From contig JAEOAD010000055.1 in the NCBI GenBank assembly GCA_036365145.1, forward strand, positions 2,480,001 to 2,544,000: a DNA stretch of 64,000 nucleotides, written 5' to 3'. The position numbers and the translations under genes are program-made. The notes below the pieces were generated by a model. It was not told the DNA's origin, did no database searches, and saw only the letters and a program-made list of their open reading frames with translations. Positions 33,143 through 46,189 of the stretch are shown here, piece by piece (position 1 is the stretch's first letter; each line of letters opens with the position of its first letter). Source of the stretch: Orientallactaga sibirica. Lineage: Eukaryota > Chordata > Mammalia > Rodentia > Dipodidae.

Positions 33143-36100
33143 AGATGGCTGATTGGTTGGTGTTTTTAGATATGTGGCTTTAGCTCAGGTTGAAACTTAC
33201 TATGTACCCCAGGCTGGTCCCAAACTCATGGTGATTCTCTATCCTCAGCCCCTCAAGTGTTGGAATAACAGGTGTGAGCCACCACACCTGGCTAAAGTTC
33301 TGTGTTACTAATAGTTGGGGATTTTCAAGTACATGTATTCTAGAATCTAACATTTGATGCCAGCATAAGTCTACGCTATTTTTTTTAAGTTTTTAAATTT
33401 TTTTTTATTTTTAGGGCTGGAGAGATGGCTTAGCAGTTAAGGCGCCTTCCTGCTAAGCCTAAGAACCCAGTTCCAATCTCCAGGTCCCACGTTTAGCCAG
33501 ATGCAAAGTGATACAAGGGCGCAATGCCGCACTTGCCCACAAGGGGGCGCATGCATCTGGATTTCGTTCACAGCAGCTGAGAGACTGCTGGTGCGCCCAT
33601 CTCTATCTGTCTCCCTCTCCCTCTCTCTCTGTCTGTCTCTCTCTGTGTGTCTCTCTCCAAAAATAAAATTAAATTAAATTTTTATTTTTATTTATTTATG
33701 TGCAAACAAAGAGAGTGAGAGAGAGAAGAGAGTCAGATATAGAGAAAATGGGTATACTAGGGCCTGTTGCCACTGCAATGGAACTCCAGACATATGTGCC
33801 CCTTGTGCATCTGGCTTACGTGGGCCCTGGGGGATCAAAACTGTGTCCTTTAGCTTCATAGGCAAACACCTTAACTACTAAGCCATCTCTCCAGCCCAAG
33901 TCTGTGATTTTTTTGTTTGTTTGTTTGTTTTTGTTTTTCGAAGTAGGGTCTCACTCTAGCCCAGGCTGACCTGGAATTCACTATGTTGTCTCAGGGTGGC
34001 CTTGAACTCTCGGCAATCCTCCTACCTCTGCCTCCCGAGTGCTGGGATTAAAGGCGTGTGCCACCATGCCAGGCGCAAGTCTGTGATTTTTAAAAACCCA
34101 CATTCTTCAATGGTTATGATTTGCTTCAGAGCCTGTAAAGTTTCTGCAGCCCATTGTCTCCGGGTCATTAACCTCAATGCACTTATTTGGGACAATGGCC
34201 AAGGATGGAGGATAGGAGGTGGCAAGGTTCTTAAAACCCAAAATTTAGGGTTGGCCTACTGGGGTCTGTCCATGTTCCCTCGGGACTTCTGTGTTTTTGC
34301 CATAGCTTTTTGGAGTTTCAAGGTGAAACTCGAGACCCCAGCCCCGGTGTCCTGCCCACTCGGCAGTGCAGGCTGCAGTTCCTCCCTCTGAGGTCCCCAG
34401 GCTCAGGTGAAAGGGCTGAGGTCCATAGAAGGGCCAGAACATGCTCAGAACTTGATGGCCCTGTGTGAGGCCAGATCCTAGCCCCAAAGGACAGAGAAGA
34501 GGCCCTCCTGACCTGATCAACGTAATCCTTCTTCATATATCAGGTATAAGGGAGCCCTTTGTGGGAAAGGGGGATGATGTCTTTTTTAAGTGGTTTCCAC
34601 TGTATGCTACAGAACCCCAAGGGTGAATGACATCCAAGGTTGTCCTCTGGCCTCTTCATGCATGTGCTCACACATGTGCACACCTACACACACATGCGCA
34701 CACACACACACACATAATTAAAAAAAAAAAAAGAATGAATGAATGAATGAAGCAAAGTGTGGAAGAAGGTTCAATGCTTGGCATATAGGCTCAATAAGCC
34801 AGAAGGTTTGTTTGTTTTGTTTTTGGTACCTTCCTCTATCTGGCCAGGTTTTAAGGGAGCAAACTCAAAGTTACCCCTTTTTCTAATTTCTCCTTAAATG
34901 CTTTTAATTTTTCCAATTTGTTTTAAATTCAAATTTGTATCAAATTAGTCTTTTTTTAACTTTATTTTTTATTTTTTATTATTTTTTTTTGGAGAGAGAC
35001 AGAGAGAGGGAGGGAGAGGAAGACAGAGATGGGCACGCCAGCAGTGTCTCAGCTGCTATGAACGAAATCCAGATGTGCGCGCCCCCTTGTGGTCAAGTGC
35101 AGCATTGCGCCCTTGCGTCACTTTGCATCTGGCTAAACGTGGGACCTGGAGATTGGAACCGCTAGAGATTGGAACCAGTGTTCTTAGGCTTAGGAGGCAG
35201 GCGCCTTAACCCCTAAGCCATCTCTCCAGCCCTCAAATTAGTCTTTTGACAAAGAAGACTTGCACATGTGTTATGGCCAGCCTATCATCTTGATATGTAC
35301 AATACCGTATAGCATGGCTAAATCAGGCTATTTCACGTCTGAATTGCCACACTTGCTTATCCAGTAAAAACACTTAAAACCTACTCTCTTATAGATTCTC
35401 TCTCTCACACTCTTTCTCTCTCTCATTCTTTCCTTCTTTGCTATCATTTGGTTTGTGTTGGCCTCAAACTCATTATGAAGCTGAAGATGACCTTGAACTT
35501 TTCATTCTCCCATGCTGGGATTTGTAGACATACGCCACAACACCTGGTTTACGTAATTTTCAGGTGTACACTATCGTGTTCAGTAGCTGTGGTCACCATG
35601 ATACACAGCAGATTCCTTGAATATACTCTTCCTGTCCGCCTGCAGCCTGTGGTCTCCCCGGCAGCCGCCACGATCCTAGCTTCTCTGAGTCCCATTTTCT
35701 TCCACTGCACATGCAAGTGAAATCTTTCTGTGTCTGGCTTCTTTTGCTTTGTACAACGTACTCTGGGTTCATCCACAGCGTCATAAGTGACAGATTTTCA
35801 TTCTTTTGAAAGACAGTACTCCATTGTATGTACATACATTTCCTGTCTCCGTTCATCTACAGATGAACACCTGGGTTGATTCTATATATTGGTTATTGTC
35901 AGTAACACTGCAGTGAACATGAGAGTGCAGGTGTCGCTCCTCTTAACAATAGACTTCTAACCATCCATCCATCCATCTATCCATCTATCTATCATCTATC
36001 TTTGTGGCATTGTGGATGGGATCCAGGGCCTTGTGTATGCTAGGCAAGTGCTCTTACCACTAAGCTATATCCCTAACTCTATTGTTAGTTTTTGGGGAGC

Positions 36101-38763
36101 TTCCAAACTCATTTTTTTTTTGCAATTTTTTTTTTTTGAGCAAGAATTGGCATGCCAGGGCCTCCAGCCACTGCAATCAAACTCAAGACAGGTGCACCAC
36201 CTTGTGTGCATGTTGCAACCTTGCATGCTTATGTCACCTTGTGCATCTGACTTACATGGGATCTGGAGAGTTGAACATGGGTCCTTAGGCTTCATAGGCA
36301 AGCACGTTAACCACTAAGCCATCTCTCCAGCCCCTCTATACTCTTTTTGTTAGTGGTCACACTAGTTCACATTTCCACCAAGAGTATGCAAGGGTTCCTT
36401 TTCTCCACACTCTCATCAGCACTTGCTACCTCCCATCTCCTTTACCAGCCCCATTCCAACTGGAGGCAAGTGACAAGTCACTGTGCTTCGTGCTTTTTTT
36501 TTTTTTTTCCTTTGTTTTCTGTGTTTCTGTGATCCAGAGAGATTGAAGGAGCGCGCACCAAATCCATGTATGGTTTTAGCAAAACAACAGGCCTTTAAGC
36601 TATCATTTATTACTTTCTCTGTGTTAGTGTGCTGGGACCTTCGGGTGTGTTTAATCCTCCCCACCCAAATGTGCAGAAGGCACAGTTCTCATGCCCAGTT
36701 TACACGTGAGGGACTTGAGTGGCAGAGAGAATAAATAACCTGGTGATGTGGCTGGTAAATGCACTGAAGTTCAGTTCCGGGAAACTCCATTCCGGGGGCC
36801 TGTGCTCAATCAGTCATCAACCACTCAAGGTGAATGAGCAGGAGGGAGGGGAAAAGACGAACAAGAACAAATGGCTCATAGAAGGAGAGGGAAGTGCATC
36901 GACATGTGGGCAAAAATATCAGCTCAGTCAGCTCAGGCGAGCCGTGTACTTGAGTCAGAGCTTCAGATAGCCAAGGGGAAAGAGGAATGTTGCCCCTGCG
37001 TGGCCCTCACTGAAAGAAACTGAGGCAGGGTTCATTCCCCCACAGAAGCATAGATCTCCAGACACTCTGTTCCAAGCCTCTGTCCCCTCTGGAGAGCTCT
37101 GAACCTCGCAGAGAACCCTTCCTGGGGCTGATTTCCGTGTGGACATAGGTGAACACTGAGGTTGGCAAGAAACGCCTCACCACCTGCCAGCCAGCCCTGG
37201 CTCCAAGACGAAGCCCCGCAGTTCTCAGCAGCCCCAGAGGACAGCTCCAGGATGTTGGAGGCCCAGCAGCCAGTAGGGCCTTGTCTGGACTGAGTGGTGC
37301 ACACAGGGATGGTTCCCATAGCATATGTGCCTGCAGTCTTGCAGCTGTCAGCAGAGAGTCCCGAGAGGGGAAGTTCTACCAGGCCTGCTGATCTGGACAA
37401 ACCGCAGTCCAGATGGGTCACCCTGAGCCCCGCTCTGAGCAGAAGCATGGCGTTTCCTGTTAGGAGGACCCGCTATTAGTCAGCAGTCCTCAAAACAGAT
37501 GAGGGACAAGAAATGGAAACCTACTAGGAGCATAGGGGACGGGAGCCAGGGACAGTGAGGGCTCCTGACATCTGCCAAATAAAGCCTTGCTCCTGCATCT
37601 GACCACAAACTTCCCCAGCCTGGCTCTAGTCCGTCCTTTGCTCCCTCTTGTCTCCAAGGCACATGTCCTTTTTCACAACATGGGCCAGGATTCTAGAGAA
37701 CTCGAGTTTGACAGCCTGCTCTGTCAATACCTTGCCGGTAACATGTCCTCTTTGAGCCTCCGAGCTCGCTTCTGTCAAATGGGCACAGTAGATATGCCTA
37801 CAGCAGACAGACTGTGAACTGAAATGAACTGACACGGTGATTATGAAGACACAGTGTAGCCCCAATGAGAGATACACATCAGGGCAAGTGACAGACTGTG
37901 GTTGTTTTCGCTGTTTACATGGGGACACAGAACTTGCAAGATTCTGCTCATCTCTCAAGGACAAGCCTACTTCCCTCTCTCACACCTCTTACTTGCTTCC
38001 TGGGGCTGTACCCCACTCCTGACACCTCCCCTTCAGCCGTGTGTGCCCCTGACCCCTCCCAGGCCACTCCCCATGGTATAGCCAGTATTAAGAAGGAATG
38101 GAGGAGATCCCTTTTTTTTTTTTTTTTTTTTGTTTTGTTTTGTTTTGTTTTTGTTTTTCGAGGTAGAGTCTCACTCTAGCTCAGGCTGACCTGGAATTCA
38201 CTCTGTATTCTCAGGGTGGCCTTGAACCCACTGCGATCCTCCTACCTCTGCCTCCCGAGTGCTGGGATTAAAGGTGTGCGCCACCACGTCTGGCTATCAC
38301 TAACCCTCCTTTAAAAATTTTTTTTAAATTTATTTTATTTGAGAGATAGGGGGGGGGAGGAGAGAATGGGTGTGCCAGGGCCTCTAGCTGCTGCTAACAC
38401 ACTGCAGATACATGTGTTATCTTGTATATCTGGTTTTATGTGGGTTCTGGGGAATCGAACCTGGCTCCTTAGGCTTTGCAGGCAAGCTCTTTAATCGCCA
38501 AGCCATCTCTCCAGCCCTAACCCTCTTTATGACTGCACAGCCAAAAGAAATACTACAGGAGCTACACAAGTGATTCTAAATTCTCTAGTAGCCACATTCA
38601 GAAGTCAAAAAAGTTAATTGTAGGCCGGGCATGGTGATGCACGCCTTTAATCCCAGCACTTGGGAGGCAGAGGTAGGAGGATCGCCATGAGTTCAAGGCC
38701 ACCCTGAGAATATACAGTGAATTCCAGGTCAGCCTGGGCTAGAGTGAGACCCTACCTCAAAAA

Positions 38764-38819
<56 letters not shown>

Positions 38820-39226
38820 AAATTGATTGCAATAGTATATTTAGGCCAGGTGTGGAGGCACGAATCTGTAATCCCAGCACTTGAGAAGTAAAGACAAGGA
38901 TCTCAGAACTTCAAGGTCATTTGGGCATGGTGGTTTGTGCTTGCAAACCTAGCCTTCAGGAGGTTGAGGCAGAGGAATTACCATGGGTTCAAGACCAGCC
39001 TTAGCTACACAGTGAAACCCTGTCCCCACCCTCCAAAAAGGAGTTCAAGTTCATCCTCAGCCAGCCTGGGCTACATGAGATCATGTCTCCAAAAAGGGTC
39101 CACATGGGCTGGAGAGGCTGCTCAAACTCTCCAGGCTCTACATAAGCCAGAGGCACATGGTGGCGCAGGCATCTGCAGTTCATTTGTAGGGCTGGAGGCC
39201 CTGGTACACCCATTCTCCCCCATACT

Positions 39227-39257
<31 letters not shown>

Positions 39258-42126
39258 CTTTCCCTCCCTCCCTCTCAAATAAATAAATAGAAATAATTTT
39301 TTTAAATTGTGTATATATATACACACACACAAATGTATGCACATATATCCTACTATACCTAAACTATTCTGGACATATAATAAATACAAAAAGTTATTTA
39401 TCTAAGAAAGAGTCAGAGACAGAATGGGCACACCAGGGCCTCTGGCTATTGCAAATGAACTCCAGATGCATCTGACGTATGTGGGTCCTGGGACTCGAAC
39501 CAGGGTCCTTAGACTTCACAGGCAAATTCCTTAGTCCTTAAGCATCACTCCAGCCTCATAAATATAAAAATACATATAATAAAATATTTTCTAGTTTTCT
39601 TTTGCTAAGTCTTGAAAAGGCAATGCATATTTCCCACTTGTGACATATCCCCACTTATGACATATCTCATTTGGACCTTTCAGATTTCCTGTGCTCAGGA
39701 ACCACCATGTGGCTAGTGGCTGATCTATCAGACAGTGTGACTCTGAGGCATGAGTCATAGGTACCTCACCTAAAGAGAGCTTCAATTGGGATATTTCAAA
39801 CCCCTTCGAGAGCCGGTGTGGTGGCGCACGCCTTTAATCCCAGCACTCGGGAAGCAGAGGTAGGAGGATTGCTGTGAGTTCGAGGCCACCCTGAGACTAC
39901 ATAGTGAATTCCAGGTCAGCCTGGGCCAGAGTGAGACCCTACCTCGAAAAACCAAAAAAAAAACCTTCGAGGTTGAAAACCACCGAGGTCCTCCGGGCTG
40001 TCCGTTCTGCACAGGGTCACTGGCTCAATGGGCTAATAGAGAAAGCATGACTTTTCTTCTCAGGCAAGCTTGCTCAGATGTTAGTTCTGCCACTTTCTGG
40101 TTGTATGGTGTGGACCAAGTCACCCATTCTCAGCTTGTTTACACGTGTGTGAAGAAGCACTCCCAACCTCATGCACGTGCGGCTCCAGCCCCCACATCTG
40201 ATCCAGGCCTCGGGGGCTCTCTGTCAGAGCACACTGCCTAGCTCTGAACCCTCCAGGGCCAGGAGCTCCCTCCCAGCATGAGAGCCTCTCCTCTTACTGT
40301 TTTCCTTCCACAAGCTGGCACTGATGGCAGCTGCCACAGGTTGGAACCTCCTGTTGCTCCCCTTCTTTCAGTGGAAGACTGTCAGGAACTCACCACTTCC
40401 CTGCAGGCCCTAGACTGAGCACTAGCTTTCAACAGAGAACAAGCCTGCTGGTCTGCTTGTACAGAGCTCTCAGGCCAGCAGGGAAGACAGACACACAACC
40501 AGGTTTGACTCAGACCCAAGGGTTTGTAAAGTACATACTTCCTTTTTTATTTACTTTAATTAATTTATTTATTTGAGAGAAAGAGGCAGAGAGAATGGGC
40601 ACACCAGGGCCTCTAGCCACTGCAAATGAACTCCAGATGCATGCACCCGCTTGTGCATCTGGCTTATGTGGGTTCTGGAGAATGGAACTGAGATCCTTTG
40701 GCTTTGCAGGCAAACACCTTAACCACTAAGCCATCTCTCCAGCCCACATACTTCTTTTTTAAATTTTATTTATTCATTTCTTTGAAAGAAAGAGAGAGAG
40801 GGTGAGAAAGAGGCAGATAGAGAGAGAATGGGTGCACCAGGGCTTCTAGCCACTGCAAACAAACTCCTGATACATGTGCCCCCTTGTGCATCTAGCTTAT
40901 GTGGGTCCTGGGGAATTGAATGGCAGGCAAATGCCTTAACTGCTAAGCCATCTCTCCAGCCCCATACTTCTTTCCTTCCTCTAAAAATCATCTTAATGTC
41001 TAGTCTGAATTCCCAGTCTGACAGATTATCCAGAAACCCAATCACAGCCTTTCTTGGATGTTTCCCACCAGGGTGAAGAAATGGTCCCGAGAGCTTACAC
41101 AGTGCCCAGAAACCATCCCTACCCACAAGGCAGCATCAACCCACCTGGTCACTATGGCTATACTGGGCTTGGCAGACTCTCATTTCTGGCTTTGGTCATT
41201 GTGAGGCCGGCAAAGTCCATTAGTGTTTTCTGCCTTGCCACAAACCTCCCTCAAGGCTAGGCGCTGCTCCCTGCTGGAATGTAAGATGAGAGAAGCCTGC
41301 CAAAGCCCAAGAGAGACAACACACAGAATTAATAGTTGAGTGAATTGTCCTGCTGGGGCGGACCAGGCTGTCAGTGGCCAGCATAGGGAGGAAGAAGGTG
41401 GAGGGAACGGGGGCAAGGATCCTCTGGAAGAGGTGGTCCACAGGGGTCCTGAAATGGGAGAAAGCCAGCATTTACCTCATGAGGCTCCATTAAAAAATGA
41501 GATGGGGGACTGGAGAGATGACTTAGTGGTTAAGGCACTTGCCTGCGAAACCAAAGGATCCTGGTTCACCTCTCCAGGCCCCACGTAAGCCAGATGCACA
41601 AGGGGGCGCATGCATCTGGAGTTCGTTTGCAGTGGCTGGATGCCCTGGTGTGCCCATTCTCTCCCTCTCTTTCTCTCTCTGCCTCTTTCTCTTTCTCTCA
41701 ACATCTTTCTCTCTCTCATATAAACAAATAAATAATGAGATGGGGGAGCTGGAGAGATGGCTTAGCAGTTAAGGCCCATGCCTGCGAAGCCTAAGGACCC
41801 AGATTCGATTCTCCAGGTCCCACGTAAGCCAGATTCACATCATGGCGCAGGCGTCTGGAGTTCATTTGCAGTAGCTAGAGGCCCTGGTGCATCCATTCTC
41901 TCTCTGTGTTTTTCTCCCTCCGTCCCTCTGTCTCTAATAAATAAATAAATAAAAATAAAAATATTTTTAAAAAAATGAGATGGGGCCGGGTGTGATGGCA
42001 CAACCTTTAATCCCAGCACTCAGGAGGTAGGGGTAGGAGGATTGCCGTAAGTTTGAGGCCACCCTGAGAATACATAGTAAATTCCAGGTCAGCCTGGGCT
42101 AGAGTGAAACCCTACCTCAAAAAAAA

Positions 42127-42157
<31 letters not shown>

Positions 42158-42319
42158 TGGGGGAGTGGCTGGAGAGATGACTCAGCAGTTAAGGCACTTG
42201 CCTGCAAAGCCTAATGACCTGGGTTTGATTCTCCAGTACCCACATAAAGCCAGATGCTCAAAGTGGTGCATGTATCTGGAGTTCCGTTTGCAGTGGCTAG
42301 TGGTCCTGGTGTATCCATA

Positions 42320-42352
<33 letters not shown>

Positions 42353-43574
42353 ATTTCTCTCTCTCTCTTTCTCTGTGTATCTTTCTGCTAATAAATAAAT
42401 AAATAAATAAAAATTTTAAAAATGAGATGGGTGGGGGCTTGGAGAGATGGCTTAGTGGTTAAGGCATTTGCTGGCAAAGCCAAAGGATCCAGGTTTGACT
42501 CCGCAGTACCCACATAAAGCCAGATGCACAAGGTGGCACATATATCTGGACTTTGTTTGCAGTGGCTAGGAAGCCCTGGCATGCCCATTTTCTAGCCCCC
42601 CCCCCTTATCTATCTGCCTCTCTCTTTCTCCTTCTCTCAATAAATAAATAAATAAAATATTTTTTTTTTAATGAGATGAGGGCCAGGTGTGGTGGCACAC
42701 GCCTTTAATCCCAGCACTGAGGATGCAGAGGTAGGAGGATCACTGTGAGTTTGAGGCCACCCTGAGACTACATAGTGAGTTCCAGGTCAGCCTGGGCTAG
42801 AATAAGACCCTATCTTGAAAAAGTAAGATAGGGAGCTGGAAAAATGGCTCAGTGGTTAAAGACACTTGCTTGCAAGCCTGAGAGCCTGGGTTTGATTCCC
42901 CAGTACCCACATAAAGCCAGATACACAAAGTGGCATGTGTGTTTGGAGTTCGTTTACAGTGGCAGGAGGCCCTAGCATGTCCATACTCATTATTTGCCTC
43001 TTTCTCTCTGTTTCTCTCTGTCTCAAATAAACAAATGCGTTAATATTAAGGAAAAAAAAAAAAAAAAAAAAGACGGGAAGCTGGGTGTGGTGGCTCACAC
43101 CTGTAAATCCCAGCAGAGGCAAGAGGATGGCCACAAATGCAAGGCCAGCGTGGCCTACATAACAAGTTCTAAGCCAGCCATGGCTACACAGTGACAACCT
43201 GTCGAGAGAGAGAGAGGAGGAGAAAGAGGTGAAAGACCCAACCAGAAGATGTCTGTGAGGACCTCGAAGAGATGACAAGGGACAGGGGAGGCAGAACTAA
43301 AGAAACTTAGTCCACTCTCCACAGGGTGTCGAGCCTCCTGGCCCTCATACCAGGGAACCAGCCTCCTCCTAGGATGGCCTCTTCAGATCGCTCTTCACAC
43401 TGTGCTGAAGTCTTCTCCATGGACTCTGACCTCAGGCCGCATAGAAAAATGTGGTGACACCAAGATCCACTTGGTCACTTAAATTCCAATGACCCTGTAT
43501 CCATGGCAACTTTGCCAAGGCTTAGTTTCCTCATCTGGCTTACGTGGGTACTGGGGAATTGAACCTGGGAGAAA

Positions 43575-43643
<69 letters not shown>

Positions 43644-43758
43644 GAGGGAAAGAAAGAGAGAGGGGGGAGAGAAGGAAGGAAGGAAGGAAGGAAGGAAGGA
43701 AGGAAGGAAGGAAGGAAGGAAGGAAGGAAGGAAGGAAGGAAGGAGAGAGGGAAAGAAA

Positions 43759-43857
<99 letters not shown>

Positions 43858-46115
43858 AAAGAGAAGAGGAAAGGAAAGGAAAGGAAAGGAAAGGAAAGGA
43901 AAGGAAAGAAAAGAAAAGAAAAGAAAAGAAAAGAAAGGAAAGAAAAGGAAAGAAAAGAAAAGAAGAAAACACTGGGCACAGAATCTCCCTTGGCCTCAGG
44001 GTTTTGGTAACAGAATTCAGGTACAACAGCCTGGCCCTTGGTAGCCTTGGTGGCCTCCTTCCTTTAAGGTATGCCAGTTGGGTGCTCTGGCTCTGAAGTC
44101 CAACTGTCTAGGTTCAACTCTAGCTGGGCCCCTTACCAGTTTGTGACTTGAGGCAAGTAAGTGCCTTATCTCTGGGAATTGTAATGTTATCTCCATCAGA
44201 AAGCCTGTGCAAGGATTCTTAATTACAGAACAGGGTAGTGAGTGCACACAGCAAGTGCCTAAAGATACTAGCCATCGCTTATTATGGCTTCCTTCCTTCT
44301 TTTTGCTTTTTTTGTTTAGTTTGGTTTGGTTTCGTTGTTTGATTTTTTTGAGGTAGGGTCTCACTCTAGCCCAGGCTGACCTGGAATTCACTCTGTAGTC
44401 TCAGGGTGGTCTTGAAATCACCGTGATCCTCCTACCTCTGCCTCCTGAGTGCTGGGATTAAAAGCATGCGCCACCACACCCTCCTGCTTCCTTCCCTCTT
44501 AATGGCACTCAAATGTGCTTGTTCCTGGACATGCACCCGAGTTCTTCCTCAGGCACTCAGTTTTATGGAGGCTGTTCTAACCCTGGAGGAGGGTCAGCAC
44601 ACACTGCAGGGTGTCTGTGGACATCCTCACCCTACAGACTGGAGCTGAGCTCCATCTCTTGATATTCCCTAGAGGAAACGAGTCTATGGCCTCACACCCC
44701 ACTTCCCCAAACAGGACAGACTTCTACACTCTTCCTTCAGCCACTGAAATTGAACTCCAGACACTTGCACCACCTAGTGGACATGTGCGACCTTGCACCT
44801 GCCTCACCTTTGTGTGTCTGGCTAATGTGGGATCTGGAGATTCGAACATGGGTCTTGGGCTTCTCAGGCAATCACCTCAACTGCCAAGCCATCTCTCCAG
44901 CCCAATGGCAGTAATTTTCACCATCATGCTGGTGACTACTAGAATGGTAATGGTGATAATAACAAAATCTAACCCCAAGAATTCTACTCTGTCTTTTAAA
45001 GCACTTTGTTGAGTACCTCTAATGGAATCCTGGTGACCCCACTGTTTGTGATGATGTGATATAGCTGCCACCCCATTGTTCCCTTGCCCATCCCACTGCC
45101 ATCTCCAGTGGGGATCTCTGGCTGACTGGGCATGGTTCTGTTTCTTCCCAGCTTGAGGAATCCCCCTCTGAGCACAGCCCTGGGGAGTCCACGAAGAAGC
45201 AGGATGGCCTAGCTCGGATTGCCCCAGACTTGACTGTGGTCCAGTTCATCAAAGGTAAGTGAGCCTCGCTCAGGCTGGGGGAGGCGCCTGGAGCCTCAGC
45301 CCTTTGCAGCCTTGCTTCATTCATCATCTACGCTCACTGGCTACTCATGCGCACAGACCTCGTGAGTCTTTGCTTTTGCAACCTTCTCTGCTGGGAAACA
45401 TCTTGTCTTACTGCTGTCTGTCAAAATCTTCCTTGTCCCTCTAGGTCAAGTTTGAGAGCCTTCTGTCCTCCAGCACACTTGGCTCCCACAGGGAGCAAGA
45501 CTGCTTCCCTCCCTCTGGGCCCTCAGCACCATCAGGGCTTCTATATCAGCTCAGTTCTGTGCCACATCCTTGCTCAGTCCCTCCCCCAAGTGGTCAGCCC
45601 CTTCCCCAAGTAGTGAGCTCCTGAAGGTCAGGGTCTAAACCCTTCTTCACTTCCCATCCTCTATTGAGCCTGCAAGCAGGAGGCTCTTGGTAAATATCAT
45701 TAAATTCCCGGGCCTTGGTATGGGATGGGCCATCTGGGTTGAAATCTGGAGACCTGATTTATGGTTTTGGGCCCTTGCTCCTCAACGGGCCTCAGTTTCC
45801 CAGGACAATCTCTCAGTGTGGGGAGAGGTAGACCTGGTGATGCTAAGATACATCCAACTTGATCCTGACATGATGAGATTAGTCGGTAACCAGAGCACAC
45901 AGTAGAACCAGACAGCACTTCTAAAGAACCCAGTCCTGGGCTAGAGAAATGGCTTAGCAGTTAAGGCGCTTGGCTGAGCCTAAGGACCCATGTTTGATTC
46001 TCCGGGTCCCACATAAGCCAGACACACAGTGATGTGGGCATGCAAGGTCACACATGTGCACAAAGGGGTGCATGCATCTAGAGTCTGAATGTAATGGCTG
46101 AGGCCCTGGTGTGCC

Positions 46116-46189
<74 letters not shown>

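Larger units (their letters stand above)
35550..36470 (-). mobile_element. Old L1 3' end, antisense, interrupted
   Basis: 35550-35950 (ATTCTTTTGAAAGACAGTAC, TCCATTGTATGTACATA, GCAGTGAACATGAGAGTGCA) and 36345-36470 (ACATTTCCACCAAGAGTATG) match old L1 near its 3' end. A tetranucleotide run, an ID and a B2 lie between. Confidence 0.72.
26714..45151 (+). other. SLCO2B1: SLCO2B1 intron 6
   Basis: 18.4 kb. Repeats occupy most of it. Stretches where I saw no interspersed repeat: 27011-27285, 29465-30080, 30311-30855, 31655-31960, 32080-32425, 32710-33100, 34092-34615, 34751-34940, 36800-37690, 37840-38100, 39560-39800, 39972-40060, 40150-40530, 40971-41490, 43200-43530, 43970-44080 and 44904-45140. 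No further exon was recognised. Confidence 0.75.

Noticed and set aside
36012..36317. 101-codon frame across ID and B2 elements
   Set aside because: Built from repeats only.
37032..37448. 138-codon minus-strand frame in intron 6
   Set aside because: Unique-looking DNA but no domain, and several overlapping frames of like length on both strands suggest composition effects.
43475..44044. Long Lys/Arg/Glu and Phe/Ser/Leu open frames
   Set aside because: They are translations of the GAAA/GGAA tract; any frame without a stop word stays open.
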